Below are positions 57,174 through 64,000 of a stretch of 64,000 nt of DNA, in pieces (the stretch's first letter is position 1; each line of letters begins with the position of its first letter). Origin of the DNA: JAIEPW01 sp964406035 (GTDB taxonomy: Bacteria; Acidobacteriota; Terriglobia; Bryobacterales; Bryobacteraceae). Under the pieces are notes generated by a model that was not told the origin of the DNA, did no database searches, and saw only the letters and a program-made list of their open reading frames with translations. A program made the position numbers and the translations under genes. The stretch is from assembly GCA_964406035.1 (NCBI GenBank), contig CAYOQB010000003.1, positions 1 to 64,000 of the forward strand, read 5' to 3'.

Positions 57174-58166
57174 GTGCTCAGCTACCTGGCGCCGGCCGGC
57201 ATCGCCGTTGCCGCCTACGTCCTTCACTATCTGCCCGTCCGCCCGTTTTTGGTGGACGGGCGGCGTCCCATCTCCGCGGCGATCCTGGCGATTGTCATCG
57301 GCGTCCTCGTGCGCAACCTGATCAGTCTGCCGCCCGCCGCGCAGGCGGCCGCGAAACAGGTAGCGAAGAAGTCGCTGCCGCTCACTGTGATTCTGCTGGG
57401 CGCCAGCATCAGCTTCCGCAACGTCGCCGAAATCGGCTTGCCGGTTCTGGCCGTGATCCTGGGCGCGATCGCGGTGGCGCTGGTGACGGCGGTGATCGCG
57501 GGAAGAGTGCTGGGAACGACGCGGGAAACCGCGCTGCTGCTGGGCGCGGGAACGGCGATCTGCGGCAACTCCGCCATCGCGGCCGCGGCGCCCATCCTCG
57601 AAGCTCACGAAGACGATCTGTTCCTCTCCGTGGGCGTGGTGAATCTGCTGGGGCTGTTGTTGATGCTCGCGCTTCCGGCCGCGGGCGGGTTGCTCGCGAT
57701 GCCGGACGCCGCGGTGGGCATCTGGGCGGGCGCCACCATCCACGCGGTGCCGCAAGCCATCGCCGGCGGGTTCGCGTTCTCGGCCAAGGCCGGCAGCGTG
57801 GCGACGCTGACCAAGCTGGTTCGCGTGGGGATGCTGGCGCCGCTGGCGCTGCTGTTTGTCGCCATCGCGGCGCGCCGCCGCGGGAAGGCGGAAAGCGTCA
57901 ACTACCTGGCGCTGGTCCCCAGCTTCCTGTGGGGCTTCCTGGCGATTTTCCTGCTCAACAGTTTCGGCGTGCTGGGGCCGGCCGCGAGGTGGCTGACCGA
58001 AGCGGGCAATCTCGCTTTGACCATTGCCATGGCGGCGGTGGGCCTGGAGGTGAACCTGCGATCGCTGGTGAAGGTGGGCGGCGCCGCGCTGGGCGCGGGG
58101 CTGGCTTCGTGCCTCGCCATGTCGGCGGCGGCGTATCTGCTGATCCGGTTGCTGGTTCAGCCTTAG
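57174..58166 (+). CDS. YeiH-family (UPF0324) putative sulfate exporter
   Basis: The protein has 330 residues, almost all hydrophobic, with about 10 membrane helices. The family signature GAGTAICGNSAIAA lies near residue 125, with LPLTVILLGASISF before it and ATIHAVPQAIAGGF later. The family is annotated as putative sulfate or sulfonate export; direct evidence is limited. The GTG start follows the M16 stop by 2 bases with no separate ribosome site, so it is probably translated by coupling from the peptidase message. Confidence 0.88.
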   Translation: MLSYLAPAGIAVAAYVLHYLPVRPFLVDGRRPISAAILAIVIGVLVRNLISLPPAAQAAAKQVAKKSLPLTVILLGASISFRNVAEIGLPVLAVILGAIAVALVTAVIAGRVLGTTRETALLLGAGTAICGNSAIAAAAPILEAHEDDLFLSVGVVNLLGLLLMLALPAAGGLLAMPDAAVGIWAGATIHAVPQAIAGGFAFSAKAGSVATLTKLVRVGMLAPLALLFVAIAARRRGKAESVNYLALVPSFLWGFLAIFLLNSFGVLGPAARWLTEAGNLALTIAMAAVGLEVNLRSLVKVGGAALGAGLASCLAMSAAAYLLIRLLVQP

Positions 58167-58209
58167 AAGGACGGCGGGTTTCCACCCTCACGGGTTATCC
58201 TGAAAGCAT

Positions 58210-59142
58210 ATGAAATTGTTTTTCCCGCTTCTGCCGCTCGGCTTGCTGTGCGCGCAGGCACCCGCACCCGCCCCCAAGCCCACGGCCGTGAAGCCGGCGG
58301 CCGTAAAGCCGAAGCCCGCTGCCCCCGCCGCCGCAAAGACGCCCGCCCCCGCCGCCAACGATCCCGTTGTGATCACGGTGGGAACCCAGAAAATCACCCA
58401 ATCGCAATACGAGAAGCTGATCGAGGCTCTGCCGGAACGGACTCGCGCCGAGGCCAACGGCCCCAACCGGCGGCGTTTTGCCGAGCAGATCGCCGAGATC
58501 CGCGCCATGGTGGCGGAAGCCGAGGCGCGCAAGATCCATCAGCAGGAGCAGGTGAAACTGCAGCTCGGCCTGCAACGCGACACCTTCCTCGCCAGCACCA
58601 TGTATCAGCAGATGCAGGCCAACCTGAAAGTCACCGACGAGCAGATCCAGGCCTATTACGATCAGCACAAGAATGAGTGGGAGCAGGTGACCGCCAAGCA
58701 CATTCTGGTTCGCTTCCAAGGCTCGCGCGTCCCGGTTCGCGAGGGCCAGAAGGACCTGACCGAAGCCGAAGCGCTGGCTCGCGTGCAGGAGCTGCGCAAG
58801 AAGCTGGTGGACGGCGCGAAGTTCGACGAGCTAGCCAAGGCGGACTCCGACGATACCGGCACCGGCGCGCGCGGCGGCGACCTCGGCACGTTCGGACGCG
58901 GCCAGATGGTTCCGGTGTTCGAGACCGCCGCGTTCGCGGCCAAGCCCGGCGAGTTGAGCGAGCCCGTGAAATCGCCCTTCGGCTACCACCTCATCCTGGT
59001 GACCGACCACAAGACCAAGGATCTGGCCGCGGCCCGGCCGGAGATCGAGAAGCAGTTGAAGCCGCAGATGGCGCAGCAGGCCGTGGAGGAGATCCGCAAG
59101 AAGGCCGGCATCGTTCTGGACGAGACTTATTTCGGGAAATAG
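58210..59142 (+). CDS. Parvulin-type peptidyl-prolyl cis-trans isomerase, periplasmic
   Basis: The protein has 310 residues. A signal peptide (MKLFFPLLPLGLLCAQ) is followed by an Ala/Pro/Lys-rich spacer (17-48) and a SurA/PrsA-like chaperone helix domain (about 50-165). The parvulin domain (about 158-265) shows TAKHILVRF, the GGDLGTFGRGQMVPVFETAAF core and SPFGYHLILV, all typical. It speeds prolyl isomerisation and assists folding of exported proteins. There is a possible TATCCT hexamer 8 bases before the ATG. It lies 44 bases after the YeiH gene. Confidence 0.92.
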   Translation: MKLFFPLLPLGLLCAQAPAPAPKPTAVKPAAVKPKPAAPAAAKTPAPAANDPVVITVGTQKITQSQYEKLIEALPERTRAEANGPNRRRFAEQIAEIRAMVAEAEARKIHQQEQVKLQLGLQRDTFLASTMYQQMQANLKVTDEQIQAYYDQHKNEWEQVTAKHILVRFQGSRVPVREGQKDLTEAEALARVQELRKKLVDGAKFDELAKADSDDTGTGARGGDLGTFGRGQMVPVFETAAFAAKPGELSEPVKSPFGYHLILVTDHKTKDLAAARPEIEKQLKPQMAQQAVEEIRKKAGIVLDETYFGK

Positions 59143-59191
59143 CTGACGACCGGCCCGGATCCGTTCCGCGTTTTGTGACAGAATATCGGAA

Positions 59192-61633
59192 TTGGACCGG
59201 CTGATTCAGGATCTGAAGTTCGCGCTGCGGCTGATCGGGAAGTCGCCCGCGATTTCTGCTTCCGTGATCTTGGCGCTGGCGCTGGGTATCGGCGCCAACA
59301 CCGCGATGTTCAGCGTCATCGACGCCGCGCTGCTGCGTCCGCTGCGGTACGAGCGTCCGGACCGGCTGCTCCTGGTCTGGGAGAAAGACTCGCAGGGGCA
59401 GACCTACGGCGCATCCCCGGCGAACCTTCTGGATTGGCGATCGCGATCGAAGACGCTGACCGGTTTCGCCGGCTGGCAGAATCGCGGCTTCGTGTATACC
59501 GGAGGCGACCGGCCGGAACGCCTCAACGGCGCGTCCGTCACCGCCAACCTGTTTGAAACCATCGGCGCCAAGCCGCTGCTGGGCCGGACCTTCATCCCCG
59601 AAGAGGACGGCGTGGAGCGGCAGACCCCGCCTTCTAAAGTGGCGGTGGTAAGCCATCAGTTGTGGCGGGAGAATTTCGGAGCGGACCCGGCGATTCTATC
59701 GAAAACTCTCCGCCTGAACGGGCAGCCCTACTCCATAGTCGGCGTAATGCCGCCGGATTTCTACTTCCTTTCGAAAATAACTCAGGTGTGGGTGCCCGGG
59801 CAGTTGAATCGCAATCAGCGCGATTTCCGGGCTTGGACCACGGTGGCCAGGCTGGCCCCCGGCCAGGACGCGCGCGCCGCGCTGGCCGAAATGCAGCAGA
59901 TCGCCGCGACGCTGGCGCGCGAGCATCCCAAGAACAACCAGAACTGGACCGTGCACACGGACGCCCTTCTGGATTGGATTGTGGGCGAGGACTTCCGCGA
60001 TACGCTGCTGATGCTGTTCGCGGCCATCGGCCTGGTGCTGCTGCTGGCGTGCGTGAACATCGCCAACCTGTTGCTGGCGCGGTCCGCGGGAAGGCAGCGC
60101 GAGGCCGCCATCCGCGTGGCCCTCGGCGCCACCCGCGGCCGGCTGCTGGCGCAACTCACCACGGAGAGCGTGGTGCTCTCCGCCCTCGGCGGGCTGCTCG
60201 GGCTGGCGCTCACCTGGGCACTGCTCGATACCATTGTGAAGCTGGTGCCGTCCTCCCTGATGCCGCCGGTTTCCAATGTGCGGATCAACGGATCGGTGCT
60301 GGCGTTCACCGCGCTGGTCGCGCTGCTTACCGGGTTCCTGTTCGGGATCGCCCCGGCGTGGATGGGCTCCAACCCCGCGCTGGCGGGTCATCTCAAGGAC
60401 GGCGGCCGGGGCGTCTCCGGCGGACGCCGCAGGCAGAGCTTCCAGCAGATCCTGGTCCTGGGCGAGGTCTCCGTCGCGGTGATGCTGCTGGCTGGCGCGG
60501 GCTTGCTGTTGGAGAGCTTGTGGCGCCTGACCGCGCTCGATCTGGGCGTCCGGCCGGAAGGCGTCCTGACCATGCGCGTGTCGCTGCCGCCCTCCAAGTA
60601 CGCGGACGCGGACCGGGTGCGAAGATTCGTGCGGGAGATGACCGAGTCCATGCGCGGCAATCCGGGCGTGGAAAGCGTCGCCGTGATGAGCGACCTGCCG
60701 CTGCGCCGCATCAGCATCACCATTCCGTTCGAGACCGAATCCATGACGCCGCGGCCCCAGGCGGACCGCCCCGCCGTTCTGTATGTCACCGTCAATGAAG
60801 GTTTCGTCGATGCCGTGGGCGCGCGCCTGATCGCCGGGCGCAACTTCAACTCGCGCGATACCGCGACAGCGCCGCCGGTGGTGCTGGTCAATGAGGAGTT
60901 CGCGAAACGCCACGGCGGCGGCCCGGTTGTCGGCAAGCGGGTGCGGATCAACTGGCCGGCCATGGGCGGCGCCTCCTTCAGCGAGGACCTGATGGCGGAG
61001 GTGATCGGCGTGATCGCCAGCATCCGCCAGGGGGATGCGGCGGCGCCGCTGGAACCGGTGATGTACGCGCCGCTCGAACAGAACCTGTGGTCCTCCAACC
61101 TGTTCGTCGCCGTCCGCTCCAGCCAGGATCCGGCGGCGCTGATCACCGGCGCGCGCATGACCATTCAATCTCTGGACAAGGAGCAGCCGGTGGATCGCAC
61201 CATCACGCTGCCCCAGCTCGTGCGCGATAACTTCTCCGTGCCGCGGTTCCGCACTCAGCTTCTGGGCGCGTTCGCCATCCTGGCCCTGATCCTGGCGGTG
61301 GTCGGCATTTACGGCGTGAACGCGTACGCGGTGTCACAGCGCAAGCACGAGATCGGCGTCCGTTTGGCGCTGGGCGCCACCCCCGCCGAAATCGTCCGCC
61401 AGACCGTCGGCCAGGGAATGCGCACCACGTTTCTGGGCCTGATTCTGGGCACCGCGGGTGCGTTATCGCTCACCACCGTGCTGAAGAACGTGCTCTTCGG
61501 CGTGGAGTCCCTGACGCTGCGCGTGTATGCCCTGGTGACCCTGGTGCTGTGCCTCGCGGCGCTGATCGCCTGCTACCTTCCCGCGCGGCGCGCCAGCCGC
61601 GCCGATCCCGTCAGTTCGCTGCGCCAGGACTAG
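59192..61633 (+). CDS. ADOP-type (MacB/FtsX-like) ABC permease, orphan
   Basis: The protein has 813 residues starting at TTG 59192 (LIQDLKFALRLIGKSPAISAS then membrane helix about 25-45). The MacB_PCD domain (45-265) contains FFLSK-like DFYFLSKITQVWVPGQ. FtsX block one (about 280-420) has RQREAAIRVALGATRG, and block two ends with SQRKHEIGVRLALGATPAE and RRASRADPVSSLRQD. The only one of the four on the plus strand, it is 49 bases after the isomerase gene and 26 before ppx. No ATPase partner is present. Confidence 0.9.
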   Translation: MDRLIQDLKFALRLIGKSPAISASVILALALGIGANTAMFSVIDAALLRPLRYERPDRLLLVWEKDSQGQTYGASPANLLDWRSRSKTLTGFAGWQNRGFVYTGGDRPERLNGASVTANLFETIGAKPLLGRTFIPEEDGVERQTPPSKVAVVSHQLWRENFGADPAILSKTLRLNGQPYSIVGVMPPDFYFLSKITQVWVPGQLNRNQRDFRAWTTVARLAPGQDARAALAEMQQIAATLAREHPKNNQNWTVHTDALLDWIVGEDFRDTLLMLFAAIGLVLLLACVNIANLLLARSAGRQREAAIRVALGATRGRLLAQLTTESVVLSALGGLLGLALTWALLDTIVKLVPSSLMPPVSNVRINGSVLAFTALVALLTGFLFGIAPAWMGSNPALAGHLKDGGRGVSGGRRRQSFQQILVLGEVSVAVMLLAGAGLLLESLWRLTALDLGVRPEGVLTMRVSLPPSKYADADRVRRFVREMTESMRGNPGVESVAVMSDLPLRRISITIPFETESMTPRPQADRPAVLYVTVNEGFVDAVGARLIAGRNFNSRDTATAPPVVLVNEEFAKRHGGGPVVGKRVRINWPAMGGASFSEDLMAEVIGVIASIRQGDAAAPLEPVMYAPLEQNLWSSNLFVAVRSSQDPAALITGARMTIQSLDKEQPVDRTITLPQLVRDNFSVPRFRTQLLGAFAILALILAVVGIYGVNAYAVSQRKHEIGVRLALGATPAEIVRQTVGQGMRTTFLGLILGTAGALSLTTVLKNVLFGVESLTLRVYALVTLVLCLAALIACYLPARRASRADPVSSLRQD

Positions 61634-61658
61634 CATCGTTGTGCCAACATAGGGCTGA

Positions 61659-63185
61659 ATGCCGCGTTATGCCGCCGTCGATATCGGAAGCAACTCCGTT
61701 CGCTTGCTGGTGGCGGAGATCGACTCCGGGCAGAAAATGCAGACCCTGGCGGCTGAACGCCAGGTGACGCGGCTGGGCGAGAGCGTATTCCGCGGCGGAC
61801 GCATCAGCCAGGAGGCCATGCGCTTCGTTTGCGACAGCCTGGAGCGGATGGCGGAAACCTACCGCAAGTACGAGGTCCGCGCCGTGCGCGCCGTCGCCAC
61901 CAGCGCCGTCCGCGATGCCGGCAACCAGCAGGAGTTCCTGTCGCGCGCCGGCGATGCGCTCGGCGTCCCCGTGGAGATCATCACGGGCCAGGAGGAATCC
62001 CGGCTGGTGCACCTCGGCATCCAGGCGCGATGGCCGCATCCCCGCCAGAAAACGCTGGCGATCGACGTCGGCGGCGGCAGCGCGGAGATCATCGCCAGCG
62101 AGAACGGACGCATGGTGGAGGCGTTCTCCAAGCCCCTGGGCGCGGTCCGGCTCACCGAAATGTTCCTGCGCCACGACCCTCCGCAGCCGGTGGAGCTCGA
62201 ACGGCTATCGCAGTACATTCAGGAGAAGATCGCCCGTCCCGTGGAACGGCTGGGCAAGGCCGGATATGAGCGCTTGATCGTGACCTCCGCCACCGCCGCC
62301 GCCATCGTCTGCGCGGTGAATGACATCCCGCGCACCAAGCGCGAGGAAGCGGACCGCGTGCGGGCGTCCCTCCGCCAGGTCCGCGATTTCTACAACGAGA
62401 TCTCCACCATGGACCTGGCGCAGCGCCGCAAGGTGGCGGGCATCGGACCCCGGCGGGCAGAAATCATCACCGGCGGCGCGGCCGTCTTCCTGCGCGCCAT
62501 GGAAGCCTTCCACATGCCGTCCATCTATTACTCCTCGGCGGGAGTTCGCGATGGCATTGTCGCCGACCTGTTCGCGCGAGGCGCGGGTCGCGAGCTGTCG
62601 CAGCTCAGCCGGGAGCAGCGCCAGGCGGTGGAAAGCCTGTCCACCCGGTTCGGCGTCTCGCCCCGGCATTCACGCAAGGTGGCGTCGCTGGCGCACACCC
62701 TGTTTGAAGCGATGCAGCCGCTCCACCGCCTGCCTCCCGACCGCGGCAAGCTGCTGGAAGCGGCGGCTTACCTGTACGACATCGGCCGCTTCGTCAACGA
62801 AAACGCGCATCACAAGCACGCGTTCTACCTGGTGGCCAACGCGGATCTCGGCGGCTTCACCGACGCCGAACGTTATCTGGTGGCGCTGCTGTGCCGCTAC
62901 CATCGCAAGGCGGCGCCGGCGGCGCATCATCCCGCGGTGCAGGAGCTCGATCTCGAGCTGCGCCGCACCCTGATCCTGCTGACGCCGCTGCTGCGCCTGG
63001 CCGACAACCTGGAGCGCGGGGAACGCGTGAACAGCGTCAGCTGCAAGCTGAAGAATGGCATGTTCCAGATCGCCATCCGCTCGCGCGGCGAGGCCCGGCT
63101 GGAACAATGGGGCGCGGAGCGCGTGGGTCCGCTGTTTGAAAGCGTCTACCGCCTGCCGCTGGTGATCGTGAAGGCGAAAAGCTGA
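61659..63185 (+). CDS. ppx: Ppx/GppA family exopolyphosphatase/pppGpp phosphatase
   Basis: The protein has 508 residues. The actin-like ATPase-fold phosphatase core opens with AAVDIGSNSVRLLVAEI, contains IITGQEESRLVHLG with a catalytic Glu, and LAIDVGGGSAEI as the second phosphate loop. The C-terminal HD-like helical domain (about 320-508) shows HSRKVASLAHTLFE, HHKHAFYLVANADL and CRYHRKAAP. It cleaves terminal phosphate from polyphosphate and/or pppGpp. The stop codon overlaps the start of a CHAD-domain gene (TGATG), linking it to polyphosphate metabolism. Confidence 0.92.
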   Translation: MPRYAAVDIGSNSVRLLVAEIDSGQKMQTLAAERQVTRLGESVFRGGRISQEAMRFVCDSLERMAETYRKYEVRAVRAVATSAVRDAGNQQEFLSRAGDALGVPVEIITGQEESRLVHLGIQARWPHPRQKTLAIDVGGGSAEIIASENGRMVEAFSKPLGAVRLTEMFLRHDPPQPVELERLSQYIQEKIARPVERLGKAGYERLIVTSATAAAIVCAVNDIPRTKREEADRVRASLRQVRDFYNEISTMDLAQRRKVAGIGPRRAEIITGGAAVFLRAMEAFHMPSIYYSSAGVRDGIVADLFARGAGRELSQLSREQRQAVESLSTRFGVSPRHSRKVASLAHTLFEAMQPLHRLPPDRGKLLEAAAYLYDIGRFVNENAHHKHAFYLVANADLGGFTDAERYLVALLCRYHRKAAPAAHHPAVQELDLELRRTLILLTPLLRLADNLERGERVNSVSCKLKNGMFQIAIRSRGEARLEQWGAERVGPLFESVYRLPLVIVKAKS

Positions 63186-64000
63186 TGGCCATGCTGGTTT
63201 CCGAATATGCCGCCGCGCAGGTCGGGAAGCTGCTGCGCAAGACCGGACGGGAGGCTCGCCGCTGCCAGGCGGATCCTTCCGAGGACGCCGCGCACGATCT
63301 GCGAGTCACCATCCGGCGCTTCCACCAGGCCATGGAAACCTTCGCCGCCGCCATCCCCAAGCGCGCTCGCGAAGAGGCGTGGCGCAAGGCTCGCGAGCTG
63401 CTGAAGGCGGCGGGCGCGCTGCGCGACGTGGATATCGCGCGGGAGCTGCTGCGGGATTCCAAGCGTCCCGAAAAGGATGCCATGCTCGAACTGCTGCACC
63501 GCGAGCGCTTCTTCCGCGAGATCGACTTGCGCGCCGCGGCGGCCAAGTGGCGGAACCGGCGATCCGTCCCGAAGCTGCTGCAGCGCCTCCAGGCCAAGCC
63601 CGGCAAGCACAAGCTGGACGCCATGGCGGGGGAGCTGCTCCCCTCACTCTGCCGCGAATTCTTCGCGCACGGAAGAGAGGCGTCGCAGCCCGGAGTCAGC
63701 GCCGGGGAACTGCACGAATTTCGCCTCGCCGCCAAGCGATTCCGCTACACCGTGGAGCTGTTTCAGCCGCTGTACCCCGGCTCGGCGAAGCTCATCCTGG
63801 GAACGATGAAGCGGGTGCAGACGCTGCTGGGCGAAATCAACGACTGCGCCGCCACCGCGGTGATGCTGGCCGCGCGCGGCGCGCCGCCGGCGCTGCTGCG
63901 CGAGCTCCGCGCACGGGAACGCAAGGAAGCGGCGGAGTTCCGCAAGGCTTGGAAGCAGATGGATGCCGAGGGCGTGGAGGCGGCCTGGGAACAGGCGCTC
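63185..64000 (+). CDS. CHAD-domain protein, 3' end cut by the window
   Basis: The 272 codons visible run to the last base without a stop, so the gene continues. The CHAD helical domain is recognisable by HDLRVTIRRFHQAMETF and the repeated HEFRLAAKRFRYTVELFQP (histidine followed by basic helix), with LRDVDIARELLRDS and EINDCAATAVML. CHAD domains bind polyphosphate through conserved His/Arg/Lys residues. The ATG overlaps the ppx stop, so a Ppx-CHAD pair is made from one message. Confidence 0.88.
   Translation, partial: MAMLVSEYAAAQVGKLLRKTGREARRCQADPSEDAAHDLRVTIRRFHQAMETFAAAIPKRAREEAWRKARELLKAAGALRDVDIARELLRDSKRPEKDAMLELLHRERFFREIDLRAAAAKWRNRRSVPKLLQRLQAKPGKHKLDAMAGELLPSLCREFFAHGREASQPGVSAGELHEFRLAAKRFRYTVELFQPLYPGSAKLILGTMKRVQTLLGEINDCAATAVMLAARGAPPALLRELRARERKEAAEFRKAWKQMDAEGVEAAWEQAL

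Overview
The window is a GC-rich bacterial chromosome fragment of 64 kb with one assembly gap (100 N, 6077-6176). It most likely comes from an Acidobacteriota lineage related to Bryobacterales/Solibacter. The grounds are four MacB/FtsX-like 'orphan' permeases of the ADOP type with no ABC ATPase gene anywhere in the window, a hopanoid locus, a PEP-CTERM protein, several secreted S9, M13 and M16 peptidases, and many GTG/TTG starts. No tRNA, rRNA, CRISPR array, transposase or prophage gene was seen. This placement is inference from gene content.

Layout. 1-2150: 3' part of an RNase E/G gene, a strong bidirectional terminator, and a two-gene stress/envelope unit (PRC-barrel/DUF2382 protein and a small membrane protein). 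2151-9513: a translationally coupled pair (Ntn-type acylase and ceramidase-like hydrolase) at the scaffold gap, an S9 peptidase, a 390-bp gene-free stretch with two stem-loop repeats, and an alpha/beta hydrolase. 9502-18679: a compact nine-gene minus-strand hopanoid operon, ispH-shc-hpnA-hpnG-two zinc alcohol dehydrogenases-hpnC-hpnD-unknown, with most junctions overlapping by 1-4 bases. 18772-23194: rnhA, a TPR protein, dusB, a glycine-zipper protein and a Fic protein with a highly structured upstream repeat. 23261-27243: thioesterase, then lpd-lipB-E2. 27314-33955: a degenerate M13 peptidase, a receiver-PP2C regulator, a DinB protein, an ADOP permease and a secreted unknown.

33981-39357: an S9 peptidase, a PilZ-J-domain-winged-helix fusion, a membrane-anchored amidase and an overlapping actin-like ATPase gene. 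39392-52005: an aminotransferase, then the translation operon rimP-nusA-infB, whose usual followers (ylxP/DUF503 and rbfA) occur in order and orientation but are separated by reverse-oriented ADOP permeases and a CHRD/PEP-CTERM gene. 52007-54309: hpnH (the second half of adenosylhopane chemistry, working with hpnG), coupled to an unknown gene and followed by a small protein and nucleotidyltransferase that look like a toxin-antitoxin-type pair. 54454-64000: an M16 peptidase, a YeiH-type transporter, a parvulin isomerase, a fourth ADOP permease, Ppx/GppA and a CHAD protein (cut by the window end).

Functionally, ispH supplies isoprenoid precursors, HpnC/HpnD act towards squalene, Shc cyclises it, and HpnH/HpnG/HpnA point to extended (C35) hopanoids. 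A recurring sequence signal is a -10-like hexamer (TANNNT) 7-11 bases before the start codon of at least nine first genes. This suggests widespread leaderless transcription.
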